Below the pieces are notes generated by a model. That model saw nothing but the letters and a program-made list of their open reading frames with translations. It was not told where the DNA came from and ran no database searches. 64,000 nucleotides of DNA from Ferriphaselus sp. R-1 (lineage in GTDB: Bacteria > Pseudomonadota > Gammaproteobacteria > Burkholderiales > Gallionellaceae): the NCBI RefSeq assembly GCF_000746095.1, contig NZ_JQKP01000008.1, positions 1 through 64,000 on the forward strand, in the 5' to 3' direction. Each line of letters starts with the position of its first letter. The first letter of the stretch is position 1. The translations under genes were made by a program, and so were the position numbers. Below, one piece after another: positions 15,584 through 24,570 of the stretch.

Positions 15584-18562
15584 ATGGGCGGATTATTTGG
15601 CGGTGGCGGACAGAACATTGCCACCAGCGAAACACGCCTCGGTGCAATCCGCTTCCAGACCTCGGCCTTCGGCTATCCCATCCCCATCCTCTATGGTCAG
15701 AACCGCATCTCCGGCAACCTGATCTGGTACGGTAATTTCACGCCGATCGCGCACACCACCACGCAAAGCGCCGGTGGCAAGGGCGGCGGTGGCGGTACCA
15801 GCAGCAACACGACCTATACCTACACCACGGGACTGATGATCGGCCTGTGCGAAGGTCAGGTCGCAGGCATCCAGCGTATCTGGCAGGGCAAGAACGTGAT
15901 GACCCTGGCGCAGGCGCGTCTGACGCAATACGTCGGTGCACCGGGTCAGGCGGCATGGGGATTCCTGACCACCAGCTTTGCCGGGCAGGATTTGAATTAC
16001 CCCAACCTGGCCTATGTCTGCTCCAGCAACTTCGATCTCGGCAACAGCGCCAATCTGCCCAACCTGTCCTACGAAATGGCGGGCAAGCTGCGTTATTCCG
16101 CTGCCATCGTCGATGCCAATCCGGCCAGTTTCATTGCGGATTTCCTGACCAACGACAGCTACGGTGCGCTGTTTCCGGCGGGGAAGCTCGGCAGCATGTC
16201 GCAGTTCTCCAACTACTGCGTGGCCAACGGCATCTTCCTGTCGCCAGTGGTCGATGCACAGAAATCCGCCGCCGAATGGATCACGCAGTGGCTCAAGGCC
16301 TGCAACTCGACGGTGATCTTCTCCGACGGCGTGCTGAAATTCATCCCCTATGGCGACGAGGTGGTGACCGGCAATGGCGTGACCTTCACGCCCAGCCTCA
16401 CTCCGCTCTACGACCTGACGGACGACGACTTCATCGGCGACACCGGTTCCGATCCGGTGATCGTTACGCGCACGCCGCAATCGGATGCGTTCAACCGGAT
16501 GCAGGTGGAGTTTTCCAGCCGGGCCAACAACTACAACCCGGAGATCGCGGAGGCCAAGGATCAGGCCAACATCGAAGCCTACGGCCTGCGTCCGAACAAT
16601 CCGGTCAAGATACCGGAGATCTGCACGCTCGCCGTGGCACGGCATGTCGCGCAGTTGATGCTGCAGCGCGGGCTGTATGTCCGCAACCATTACGAGTTCC
16701 GCCTGCCGTGGAAATACGCGCTGCTGGAACCGATGGACATCGTGACCCTGACCGACAGCGCGCTGGGACTCGACCGCGAGCCAGTGCGCATCGTCAGCAT
16801 CGAGGAAGATGCCGAAGGCTTGCTGTCCGTCATCGCCGAGGAACTGCCGATCGGTGTGGCGGGTGCAGCCAAATACGTCACGCAGGGTGGCACCGGATTC
16901 CAGATCGACTACAACGCAGCGCCGGGCAACGCCAATGCGCCGGTGATCTTCGAAGCGCCCGACCTGCTCACCGCTGGCAGCGGTCTGGAAATCTGGATCG
17001 CCACCTCGGGTGGTGCCAACTGGGGTGGCTATGAGGTGTGGGTGTCGCGCGACAATGCCACCTACCAGCGCGTGGGCGAGATGCATGGCAAAGCACGCCA
17101 CGGCGTGTTGACTGCGGCCATGGCCACCGGCGGTGATCCCGATACGCTGCACAGTCTGGCGGTGGATATTTCCATTTCCGGCGGGCAATTGACCGGCGGC
17201 ACGCAGGCCAATGCCGATGCGCTCAACACGCTCTGCTACGTCGATGGCGAATTGCTGGCGTTCCAGTCGGCCACGCTGACCGGGGTGGGTAAATACACCC
17301 TCGGCACCTATCTGCGGCGCGGGGCGTATGGCACGACCATCGGTGCGCACAACAAGGGCAGTCTGTTTGCGCGACTGGACAAGGCAGTCTTCAAGTATCC
17401 GTTCACTGCCGACATGATTGGCACGCCGGTCTACCTCAAGCTGTTGTCGTTCAACCTCTATGGGGGAGCCAAGCAGACGCTGGATACAGTGCAGCCGATC
17501 ACCTGGAACGTGACCGGTGCAGCGTTGAAGTCGCCGCTACCGAACGTGACGGGATTGTCCAATGCCTATCGCAACGGACAAACCTTGCTGTCGTGGCAAC
17601 TGGTGACAGATTTCCGGACGGTGGATTACGAGATTCGCCGTGGCACGAACTGGCAGACCGCCATCGTGCTGGGACGCACGCCACTGACCGAATTCGTCAT
17701 CGCGCAAAACGGTACCTATTGGGTTGCGGCGCACTACAGCAATGCACAAGGGGTGACGGCCTATTCGGCCACCCCGGTGGACATCACCATCGGCGGTGCG
17801 ATCCTGCCCGCGAATGTGGTGGCCAGTTGGAATGAGGCAGCGACCGGCTGGGCTGGCACCTGCACCACGCCAGCCTTCCGCGACCCGGTCGAGCAAGCCG
17901 TCAAACTGGGTGGATCGGCGCTGTTCTCGGCCATTCCGCTGATCTCTGCTGCCAACACGGTCGAGTATTACGGCGGGATTGCTACGGGCGGTTATTACCA
18001 GATCCCGGTATCGCACGAGATCGACATCGGTACGGCACAAGCCTGCAACGTATCCGTTGGTGTGCAAGCCGCATCCGATACGCCGTTTGCGCTGGTGTCG
18101 ACGATCCCGGTGTTCTCGGCGCAGGCGAGCGTGCAGGGTAATTTCTCGGGCAAGTCGAGCCTGGCGATCGAGATCGATACCGCCCAGAACAACCTCGTTT
18201 GGCAAGGCTGGCGACCGTTCGTGCCGGGGCAATACATCGCCAGGCGTTTCCGCTTCAGGGTCAAGCTGATCTCGGCTGATCCGACGGTATCCACCATCCT
18301 GACTGGCATGACCTTCTCGGTCGATATGCCCGACCGGGTGGATACCGGCACGGCGCTTGCCGTCCCCGCTGCGGGCAAGGCGGTCGTATTCGCCACACCG
18401 TTCCAGATCGTTCCCAACGTGCAGATCACCATCCTCAACCCCGTGGCTGGAGACGTCATCGCGTTCCCGGCTCAACCCACGACGACTGGCTTCACGGTGC
18501 AGATCACCAATGCCGGTGTCGGTGTGGCTCGCAACATCAACTGGCTCGCCAAGGGCTATTAG
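15584..18562 (+). CDS. Tail tip / host specificity protein (lambda J-like, TipJ)
   Basis: A 992-residue protein. The N-terminus (MGGLFGGGGQNIATSETRLG, then ALGYPIPILYG-like residues) and the Gly-rich loop GGKGGGGGTSS match the tail-tip attachment family used by Caulobacter- and GTA-like phages. The middle holds the phage-tail_3 core (residues about 200-450) and the C-terminal third looks like beta-sandwich domains likely to face the receptor. It is preceded by the NlpC/P60 gene and followed by a fibre gene. Confidence 0.9.
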   Translation: MGGLFGGGGQNIATSETRLGAIRFQTSAFGYPIPILYGQNRISGNLIWYGNFTPIAHTTTQSAGGKGGGGGTSSNTTYTYTTGLMIGLCEGQVAGIQRIWQGKNVMTLAQARLTQYVGAPGQAAWGFLTTSFAGQDLNYPNLAYVCSSNFDLGNSANLPNLSYEMAGKLRYSAAIVDANPASFIADFLTNDSYGALFPAGKLGSMSQFSNYCVANGIFLSPVVDAQKSAAEWITQWLKACNSTVIFSDGVLKFIPYGDEVVTGNGVTFTPSLTPLYDLTDDDFIGDTGSDPVIVTRTPQSDAFNRMQVEFSSRANNYNPEIAEAKDQANIEAYGLRPNNPVKIPEICTLAVARHVAQLMLQRGLYVRNHYEFRLPWKYALLEPMDIVTLTDSALGLDREPVRIVSIEEDAEGLLSVIAEELPIGVAGAAKYVTQGGTGFQIDYNAAPGNANAPVIFEAPDLLTAGSGLEIWIATSGGANWGGYEVWVSRDNATYQRVGEMHGKARHGVLTAAMATGGDPDTLHSLAVDISISGGQLTGGTQANADALNTLCYVDGELLAFQSATLTGVGKYTLGTYLRRGAYGTTIGAHNKGSLFARLDKAVFKYPFTADMIGTPVYLKLLSFNLYGGAKQTLDTVQPITWNVTGAALKSPLPNVTGLSNAYRNGQTLLSWQLVTDFRTVDYEIRRGTNWQTAIVLGRTPLTEFVIAQNGTYWVAAHYSNAQGVTAYSATPVDITIGGAILPANVVASWNEAATGWAGTCTTPAFRDPVEQAVKLGGSALFSAIPLISAANTVEYYGGIATGGYYQIPVSHEIDIGTAQACNVSVGVQAASDTPFALVSTIPVFSAQASVQGNFSGKSSLAIEIDTAQNNLVWQGWRPFVPGQYIARRFRFRVKLISADPTVSTILTGMTFSVDMPDRVDTGTALAVPAAGKAVVFATPFQIVPNVQITILNPVAGDVIAFPAQPTTTGFTVQITNAGVGVARNINWLAKGY

Positions 18563-18570
18563 GAGTTCCC

Positions 18571-19530
18571 ATGTCTCAAAACTCTCTCGTCATTGCCGAC
18601 GGCACGGGCGCGCAGGTGCTCGCCTCCGTCAACAACGCGCTGGATACGCTCAAGACCTGTTTCTCCGGAGCCACACCGCCCGGCACACCCAGTCCCTACC
18701 AGTTCTGGGCGGATACCTTGACCGGGCTGCTCAAAATGCGCGATGCCGCCAATACCGTCTGGGTACCGATCGCAGCCATGAGCGGCATCGGCGGCAATGT
18801 GGTCAAGACGCTCACCGGTGGCACCTACACGCTGACCGAGGCCGAAGGTGAAGCGGCGAGCTTCGAGGTGAACGGCACACTGACGGCTAACCAGATATTG
18901 GTGGTGCCGAACAACATGCCCCCATTCGCCGTGGAAAACCTCACCTCCGGGGCATTCACCCTGACCGTCAAAACCGCACTCGGCACCGGCCAGACGATCT
19001 CGCAGGGTGAGATTTCGATGCTCTACTGCAACGGAACGAACTGCGAGTTCATCTCGGACACGCAGGGCACCTCGCCCAAGCGCGGCACGTATGCGGCGTA
19101 CCGGTCAGGTGCGGTGCAGACCATGACGGCAGCGGCATGGAGCCAGATCATCCTCAACACCGCGCTGGTGAACACCAATGGCAGCGCCTTCATCTCGCAC
19201 AACGCGGCGACTGGCCTCTTCACTGTCCTGCAAAGCGGTCAATACGAAATCTCTGCCGTACTGACGGCAATCAATCCGACTGCGGCCTACAACGCCTTCA
19301 ATGTGGCACTAGCACTCAACGGCGCGGTCGCGCACTACTTTGGCTGCGGCTACTCATGGGCTGCGGCAGCTGGTCTCAAGATCAGCGTATCGGGCCAGAC
19401 GACACGCTATCTCGCGGCGGGCACGACGGTGGCGCTATGGGGAAACCCGAACGTGGCGATGAACGCAGATTTCTGGGGTGATAGCTGGGGCGTTGGCGGC
19501 TGCCAGCTTGAGATGGTCTACATGGGTTAA
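18571..19530 (+). CDS. Tail fibre protein with C1q-like C-terminal domain
   Basis: A 319-residue protein. The first 60 residues (VIADGTGAQVLASVNNALDTL) form the attachment segment seen in many short fibres. The middle is a beta-rich stem, and residues about 175-319 have the C1q/TNF-like pattern: an aromatic start, GLFTVLQSGQYEISAVLT, then paired beta strands ending CQLEMVYMG. Such trimeric heads bind surface glycans or proteins, so this gene is a likely host-range determinant. A small gene follows that may be its chaperone. Confidence 0.8.
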   Translation: MSQNSLVIADGTGAQVLASVNNALDTLKTCFSGATPPGTPSPYQFWADTLTGLLKMRDAANTVWVPIAAMSGIGGNVVKTLTGGTYTLTEAEGEAASFEVNGTLTANQILVVPNNMPPFAVENLTSGAFTLTVKTALGTGQTISQGEISMLYCNGTNCEFISDTQGTSPKRGTYAAYRSGAVQTMTAAAWSQIILNTALVNTNGSAFISHNAATGLFTVLQSGQYEISAVLTAINPTAAYNAFNVALALNGAVAHYFGCGYSWAAAAGLKISVSGQTTRYLAAGTTVALWGNPNVAMNADFWGDSWGVGGCQLEMVYMG

Positions 19531-19540
19531 GGAGCAAAAC

Positions 19541-19909
19541 ATGGCAAACATCAACGCACACGGGATGGCGCGAGCCTTCCCGCAATACAAGCTGGATGTC
19601 GATTACCACCTGGTGGATTTCCATGATGGGAACGGCGTGCAACTGGTCTGGCTGCATGAGCACGATCCGACTCCCGATCTTAACTCCATCGAAGCCGAAA
19701 CTGCCGTCTGGCAAGCCGAGCAGGATGCCATCGCCTATCGGGACAAGCGCGTCGCCGAGTATCCGCCGATGCAGGACTACATCGATGCGCAGGTGAAAAA
19801 GGCATCCAGCGATCCCGTCGTCCGCGAAGCTGGGCTGGCACAGGAAGCAGCGTACATCTCGGCATGCGCCGCCATCAAAACCAAATATCCGAAGGGAGAA
19901 AGCAAATGA
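19541..19909 (+). CDS. Small tail-region protein, possible fibre chaperone
   Basis: A 122-residue protein beginning MANINAHGMARAFPQYKLDV, start fixed by TAAGGAGC before the ATG at 19541. It is acidic and helical, with an EAETAVWQAEQDAIAYRDKR helix. Its place immediately after the fibre is that of fibre assembly chaperones, but I recognise no signature, so the role is inferred from position. It overlaps the next gene by 4 bases. Confidence 0.55.
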   Translation: MANINAHGMARAFPQYKLDVDYHLVDFHDGNGVQLVWLHEHDPTPDLNSIEAETAVWQAEQDAIAYRDKRVAEYPPMQDYIDAQVKKASSDPVVREAGLAQEAAYISACAAIKTKYPKGESK

Positions 19910-20178
19910 ATCCGAACACCACTGGTGAACGCGAGCACTGGCATGTCGGCAAGGAAATCCCGCTGGCGCTGATCGTGGCCATTGTCACCCAGACCGCTAC
20001 CGGCATCTGGTGGCTGTCCAGCGTGTCGAGCAAGTTGGACAACCTGTCCGGTCAGGTGAAGGAGATGCGCGACGAGCGCTATACCCGAAATGACGCCATG
20101 CGCGATGCGGCACTGGTCAATCAAATGATGCATGACATGGACCGCCGTGTCACCACTCTGGAAGCGAGGAAGAAATGA
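19906..20178 (+). CDS. Single-TM lysis-region protein, holin-like
   Basis: A 90-residue protein with one transmembrane segment at about 18-36 (IPLALIVAIVTQTATGIWW), then a charged helical coil (LDNLSGQVKEMRDERYTRND). It starts in the overlap with the preceding gene and ends overlapping the endolysin by 4 bases. One-TM proteins with a soluble coil in this position are usually holins or inner-membrane spanins; the sequence does not decide between them. Confidence 0.6.
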   Translation: MNPNTTGEREHWHVGKEIPLALIVAIVTQTATGIWWLSSVSSKLDNLSGQVKEMRDERYTRNDAMRDAALVNQMMHDMDRRVTTLEARKK

Positions 20179-20624
20179 TCGACAGTAGGGATTTGAATGC
20201 ACTGGCTCCAGCTGCTCGCAAACGGGCGGAAGCCTTCTTTGCCGCGTGCGCTGCCGATCCGGAATTGCGGACGCAGGGCATCACGGTGATCGCCACCAGC
20301 ACCTACCGTGACTTCGATGCGCAGAACGCGATCTACGCGCGCGGCAGGACGGCCCCCGGCAAGGTGGTGACCAATGCTCGTGCCGGAGACAGTTGGCACA
20401 ACTGGCGCTGCGCTTTCGATGTACTGCCGCTGCGTTGCGGCAAACCTGTCTGGGGCACCACCGGCGCTGACCGTGCCGTGTGGCAGCGGCTCGGGGAGAT
20501 CGGCGAAGTCTGTGGGCTGGAATGGGCTGGGAGGTGGACTACCTTCCGCGAGATGGCTCACTTCCAGTACACGGGTGGGCTGACACTGGCGGATTTCAAG
20601 GCTGGCAAAACGATGATGGCATGA
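20175..20624 (+). CDS. Endolysin, M15 family peptidase
   Basis: A 149-residue peptidase with the zinc-site motif SWHNWRCAFDV: His75 and Asp82 are ligands, and the second ligand His129 lies in REMAHFQY, the standard SxHxxxxAxD and ExxH arrangement of VanY/L-alanyl-D-glutamate peptidases. It would cut peptide stems of peptidoglycan at the end of infection. The upstream region (NAIYARGRTAPG) is typical of phage M15 enzymes. There is no signal peptide, so export depends on a holin. Confidence 0.92.
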   Translation: MIDSRDLNALAPAARKRAEAFFAACAADPELRTQGITVIATSTYRDFDAQNAIYARGRTAPGKVVTNARAGDSWHNWRCAFDVLPLRCGKPVWGTTGADRAVWQRLGEIGEVCGLEWAGRWTTFREMAHFQYTGGLTLADFKAGKTMMA

Positions 20625-20634
20625 GGAGATGAGC

Positions 20635-21165
20635 ATGGGAGATTTTGATTGGAAAAAAGCGGTGAACACGATCGCACCGAGTCTGGCAAAGGCACTGGCA
20701 CCCGAACTTGGGTTGGCCGGTATCGCGATACGTGCAATCGGTCAGGCGTTCGGCATGCCCGACGCGACCGAGCAGCAAGTGTCCGAGGCAATTGCCAAAG
20801 CGACACCTGCCGACCTGCTCGCCATCAAGCAGGCCGATCAGCAGTTCGAGAAGGACATGGCAGCCATCGGTGTCGATCTGGCCAAGATCGCTGCCGAGGA
20901 TCGTGCCAATGCGCGCGACCGGGAAATCAAGACCGGCGACACTTGGACGCCGCGTATCCTCGCCGCCGTGGTTGTCATTGGGTATTTGTCTGTGCAGTGG
21001 TACATCCTGTCGCACATCGTACCGCAAGAAATGCGCGAGATCGTGCTGCGCTCAATGGGCACGCTGGATATGGCGCTTGGATTGGTGCTTGGCTACTACT
21101 TCGGCTCCAGTGCCGGAAGTGCGCGGAAGGATGTGGTGATTGGACACTTGTCCACAGAACAATGA
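20635..21165 (+). CDS. Phage holin, GTA-type 3TM family
   Basis: A 176-residue protein from the ATG at 20635, preferred because GAGGAGATGAGC sits just upstream; an ATG 6 bases earlier is inside that site. The N-terminal half is soluble and helical (IKQADQQFEKDMAAIGVDLAK). Hydrophobic segments follow at about 103-125 and 140-160, with GLVLGYYFGSSAGSARK near the end, as in the holin family found with GTA-like endolysins. It is the last gene of prophage 1. Confidence 0.82.
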   Translation: MGDFDWKKAVNTIAPSLAKALAPELGLAGIAIRAIGQAFGMPDATEQQVSEAIAKATPADLLAIKQADQQFEKDMAAIGVDLAKIAAEDRANARDREIKTGDTWTPRILAAVVVIGYLSVQWYILSHIVPQEMREIVLRSMGTLDMALGLVLGYYFGSSAGSARKDVVIGHLSTEQ

Positions 21166-21268
21166 ACCCCACATAGATAAGTTCTAAGTTGGTAAAGATT
21201 GATGCACACTGTACCCGTCACTATTCAGATTTTTGCAAGCCGTCAGGATAATAGCAATACTTTTTCAC

Positions 21269-22489
21269 TTAGGATATTTCCCACCGCAAAACAATCGCAG
21301 CACTTGCTGCCAGCATTGAGGCAGCGATTAAAAATGGCGTGCCAGGCTGAGCAAAAAAAAGTGCACCCGTTGAGGCTGCAGCAATAGCCTGCCCTAAATT
21401 TGCAGCAGATGCCTGTTGACCAAACGCCTTACCCTGCCCTTGCCCCGCTGCCGCAGAGATCACACTGGACAGAATCGGGACGAGAATGCCGGTTCCGGCG
21501 GCGATCATGCCAAACAGTACGTCTATGGCTGGTATGGATCTCGCATAGGGAAGCGCCCCCAGCCCGATCGTACCAAGAACAAAAGCGATTACAAGCAGGG
21601 TCTGAATTGAGAATTTGTGCATCAGCATCGGGAAAATCCCTATCTGGACGGTAATCATGACAAGGCTACAAACCACAAAAAACTGGCTGATTGCGCTCGG
21701 ATCAAGTAATAAAGATTGTTTACCCAGAAGGGTTATGCCCACCTCGGCGGTACTTACGCCAAACACCGTTATGACGGTAAGCAACAGCGCCAATCGAATC
21801 TGTTTCTTATCTGTGGGGCTTACGTCATCATCTGCGGCTATGCGAGGCTGGTTATGCGACACGGACAGCAGTACCGTCCCCAATGCACACAAGATACTTA
21901 CTAGGGCGATTACAAAAAATGGCGAGTCCGGCATTAGCACACCAACCACCCGCATGCCGTCTGAAGGCGACAGGATCATGGATGAAAGCCACCCGCCAAC
22001 CATAGGACCTAGCATGAAACCAAGCGATGTGAATGAAGCGACAATTGCAAACTTTCTTGGACGTTCAGATGCTGTGCATGCTTCGGCGATATATGCCAGT
22101 ACGGCGGGAAGTACCGCAGCTGCAAATATGCCTCCCAGCATCCGTGATGCGTATAGCATCGTTAGGTTCGAAACATTATCGAGCAAAACCAAACTGGCAC
22201 CGCTGCCGATCAGCCCAAGCGAAATCACAGCACGCCGGTTAAGCCGGTCTGACAACACGCCCCACAGGGGCGAAAGAAGAAACAAAGCCAAGGTGTATGA
22301 GGCTGTCAACAAACCGGTGTGCCATGGGACAGCACCTAGCTGCCCCGGTTGCAATACCCTTTCCAGAATGAATGGCAGAAAAGGCAAGGTAACGCCATAT
22401 GCCATGGAAACCGCCGTGGCGGCGGAAAGCAGAACCACAAAGCGGCTTGGCGTCAGCGCTGTGGCTGGAATTGTGCGTCCCATGTCCAT
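21269..22489 (-). CDS. MFS transporter
   Basis: A 406-residue membrane protein with about 12 hydrophobic segments. The loop 2-3 motif A, LWGVLSDRLNRRAVIS, is clear near residue 78. A central polar loop near residue 215 (SHNQPRIAADDDVSPTDKK) separates two six-helix halves, as expected for drug/proton antiporters. It is the last gene of the metal cluster, 12 bases after the YHS protein. The substrate is not determinable; location suggests export of a metal complex or an unrelated drug. Confidence 0.85.
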   Translation of the reverse strand: MDMGRTIPATALTPSRFVVLLSAATAVSMAYGVTLPFLPFILERVLQPGQLGAVPWHTGLLTASYTLALFLLSPLWGVLSDRLNRRAVISLGLIGSGASLVLLDNVSNLTMLYASRMLGGIFAAAVLPAVLAYIAEACTASERPRKFAIVASFTSLGFMLGPMVGGWLSSMILSPSDGMRVVGVLMPDSPFFVIALVSILCALGTVLLSVSHNQPRIAADDDVSPTDKKQIRLALLLTVITVFGVSTAEVGITLLGKQSLLLDPSAISQFFVVCSLVMITVQIGIFPMLMHKFSIQTLLVIAFVLGTIGLGALPYARSIPAIDVLFGMIAAGTGILVPILSSVISAAAGQGQGKAFGQQASAANLGQAIAAASTGALFFAQPGTPFLIAASMLAASAAIVLRWEIS

Positions 22490-22501
22490 CCCGGTCGCCT
22501 T

Positions 22502-22990
22502 TTACCTGTCACGCCAATGAGCATATCCGTCATCACGCACCTCCAGATTCCCTACCTCGCACTCCTCTTCATAGTGCACGAATGCCCGGCGCAAGCACTC
22601 CGGCCAGTCTTCGCCCAACTGTACGCCGATCTCGGCCAACCGTTCCTCAATCTGTTCAGCGGTCGCTTGGAACAGATCATACGTCACCAGTATGCTATTT
22701 CCTTCGATGCCCACCGCCTGAATGCCCATCATGGACTGCAATGACTCGTTCAACAACTTTGCATGATCTGGCGACAAAGGTTGGGCCAGCCGCAATTTTC
22801 TCTGCTTGATCACTGACATCCCTTCCTGCTTCGGGGCCTTCTGCCCCGGAATGCCAATATACAAGTGCGGATTCGCAAGGAATCTCTCACGGCATTGGCT
22901 GGAACAGAAAAAATACGACTGACCGAGATATTCAATCTGGTGTTTGCCCGATTCGACCTGCATTCCACAAACTGTATCCTTGGTTAACAT
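22502..22990 (-). CDS. YHS-domain protein with a C-terminal metal-associated domain
   Basis: 162 residues from MLTKDTVCGMQV; this start is preferred because GGAG lies 9 bases upstream, though an upstream ATG at 23003-23005 is in frame. Residues 1-45 form a YHS domain with Cys pairs CGM and CSSQC, common in Cu/Ag resistance proteins as metal-sensing or delivery modules. The C-terminal region (about 65-160) has an HMA-like pattern (GIQAVGIEGNSILVTYDLF) without its CXXC and ends LRRAFVHYEEECEVGNLEV. This end is similar to that of the product at 29125-29469. Confidence 0.75.
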   Translation of the reverse strand: MLTKDTVCGMQVESGKHQIEYLGQSYFFCSSQCRERFLANPHLYIGIPGQKAPKQEGMSVIKQRKLRLAQPLSPDHAKLLNESLQSMMGIQAVGIEGNSILVTYDLFQATAEQIEERLAEIGVQLGEDWPECLRRAFVHYEEECEVGNLEVRDDGYAHWRDR

Positions 22991-23030
22991 TTCTGATGGC
23001 TCCATTGATTGATGCTAAAACGCGACAATT

Positions 23031-23666
23031 TCATCCTCTCATGCGCGGAAAAAATGCAGGGGTTTGTTCGGTATAGCGTCGATATTCGCCGCCGAATTGC
23101 GCCAGCGCATCACACTCTTCCTGCCGCGCCAATCGCACGTACATCCATACCAACACAGGGAACATTAGCAGTGTTAGCAGTGTCGGCCACTGCAACAGGA
23201 AACCGAACATAATGAGCACGAAAGCATCATATTGGGGATGACGTACCTTGGCATAAGGACCGGTTATCGCTAACTGGTGCGTGCGTTGCGCTCGATAAAG
23301 TACACCCCATGCGGATGACAGCAGGATGAAGCCCCCACCGATGAATGCGATGCTCAACATGTGTGGCAGGTCGAAATGCGGATTACCCTTCATACCGAGC
23401 AGGGTGTGCCACAGGTGCCCTGCATCATGGGAAAAGACATCGGTGCCGGGATAACGGCTCTGCAGCCAGCCCGACAGCAGGTATATGGTTAGCGGGAAAC
23501 CGTACATCTCGACGAAGAGCGCCACAATAAAGCCAGAGAATGCGCCGAACGAACGCCAGTCGCGCTTGCTTTGCGGCTTGGCGAAGCTGAAGGCAAATAT
23601 GATGAACACCAGCGAGTTGATGATAACCAGTGACCAGAGGCCGTAGGCCGAAGATTGATCGCTCAT
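23031..23666 (-). CDS. Isoprenylcysteine methyltransferase / NnrU-like membrane protein
   Basis: A 211-residue integral membrane protein with about five hydrophobic segments. The C-terminal core GPYAKVRHPQYDAFVLIMFGF, followed by E/RY elements (LARQEECDALAQFGGEYRRY), is the signature of the ICMT/PEMT-type methyltransferase fold. Such proteins accompany DUF2933 in many heavy-metal clusters, though the substrate is not known. It starts 4 bases within the DUF2933 stop, so the two are coupled. Confidence 0.8.
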   Translation of the reverse strand: MSDQSSAYGLWSLVIINSLVFIIFAFSFAKPQSKRDWRSFGAFSGFIVALFVEMYGFPLTIYLLSGWLQSRYPGTDVFSHDAGHLWHTLLGMKGNPHFDLPHMLSIAFIGGGFILLSSAWGVLYRAQRTHQLAITGPYAKVRHPQYDAFVLIMFGFLLQWPTLLTLLMFPVLVWMYVRLARQEECDALAQFGGEYRRYTEQTPAFFPRMRG

Positions 23667-23893
23667 TTCGAGTCTCCTGTGTGGTTGTGCTGGTGCCGGT
23701 CGTCACCGCTCTGTCCATGCCCATGATGCATGAAGAAGTGCATCAACGGACACGCCAGCAAAATCAGATAGGGCAGCATGCCCAGAACATGCGCCCGGTG
23801 CTCTGTCAACAACAGCAGTAAGGCAAAAGCAAGAAAGCCGATAAGCACCATCCGCCCTTTCGACAATTGCCGTTTCTCCATTTCGTCAGCCAT
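23663..23893 (-). CDS. DUF2933 small membrane protein
   Basis: A 76-residue protein with two closely spaced hydrophobic segments (MVLIGFLAFALLLLLTEH, then LGMLPYLILLACPLMHFFMHH) and a His-rich tail (HHGHGQSGDDRHQHNH). This is the DUF2933 pattern. The His cluster next to the membrane may bind copper or silver. It overlaps the following methyltransferase-like gene by 4 bases. Confidence 0.82.
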   Translation of the reverse strand: MADEMEKRQLSKGRMVLIGFLAFALLLLLTEHRAHVLGMLPYLILLACPLMHFFMHHGHGQSGDDRHQHNHTGDSK

Positions 23894-23981
23894 AACTTCC
23901 TCCCATTAACCAGCATTGACCACATAGACATGCCGGCAGTCATTCCATTGAGCGGTTGACCACCGGCCGGACGTGATAGCC

Positions 23982-24476
23982 TTATTTCGCCTGCATTTCC
24001 TCGCGCTGCATCATCTGCTCCATCATGGATTCCATCATCTCCATGCGCATTTTCATCATGTTGTGGGTCTTCATCATGTCCCCCGTCATCATGCCGCCGC
24101 CCTGCTTACCGCCGCCTCCCCCCTGCTTGCCGCCGCTACTTTCCATACCCATCATGGAGCCACCCATGGCGCGCATATGCTTCATACCCTCCTGCATGGT
24201 CCGCATGTGTTCCTGCATCAGTTTTTGACGTTCCTTAGGATCTTTGGTCTGGCGGATTTTTCCCATCAGGTCCTGCAGCTTGCGCATCGATTCCTGCGCT
24301 TCTCCCATGTGGTGTTCAGGCGCAGCCTCGGGGCTGGTAGTCTTCTCCATCGTCTCCGCCTTCGGCATGGGCACCCCCTGCTGCGCCTTCTCGGGGTGAT
24401 GTTCATCCACTGCATAAAGCGGCGTCGCCACCATGGACAACGAAGTAACGGCAGCCAGAATCGTGATCTTGTTCAT
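23982..24476 (-). CDS. Periplasmic Met-rich putative copper-binding protein
   Basis: A 164-residue protein with a signal peptide (MNKITILAAVTSLSMVATPLYA). The mature part contains helical segments with repeated Met (MRTMQEGMKHMRAMGG; MKMRMEMMESMMEQM) and Gly/Lys repeats (GGKQGGGGG). More than 15% Met and several His suggest Cu(I)/Ag(I) chelation in the periplasm, in line with its position between CopA-side and membrane genes. The family is not recognised with certainty; the general layout is reminiscent of Spy/CpxP-like or Pco-type metal proteins. Confidence 0.68.
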   Translation of the reverse strand: MNKITILAAVTSLSMVATPLYAVDEHHPEKAQQGVPMPKAETMEKTTSPEAAPEHHMGEAQESMRKLQDLMGKIRQTKDPKERQKLMQEHMRTMQEGMKHMRAMGGSMMGMESSGGKQGGGGGKQGGGMMTGDMMKTHNMMKMRMEMMESMMEQMMQREEMQAK

Positions 24477-24570
24477 GTTCGGTCTCCTCTCAGGTTAGAA
24501 ATCAATACTCGAAAAAACTAAACCAACCGTTCCGTTACCGTACCTCCTTTCTCCGTCCATGGGCGGAGAA

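Larger units (their letters stand above)
1..21165 (+). mobile_element. Prophage 1: siphovirus-like morphogenesis and lysis region, left end outside the window
   Basis: A continuous plus-strand array follows the standard HK97-like order: HNH, terminases, portal, protease, capsid, connectors, tail tube, tail chaperones, tape measure, tail tip, fibre, lysis. DUF2460, DUF2163, NlpC/P60 and a large tip protein in succession are typical of a GTA-like long non-contractile tail. No integrase, repressor or replication gene is present, so those lie left of base 1 or have been lost. All head, tail and lysis frames look intact. The right edge is placed in the 100 bases after the last holin-like gene, before the oppositely oriented MFS gene; no attachment repeat was recognised there. 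Confidence 0.9.

Noticed and set aside
15593-17350. 585-residue minus-strand open frame
   Set aside because: Antisense shadow of the tail tip gene with low-quality, Arg/Gly/His-rich composition and no recognisable domain.
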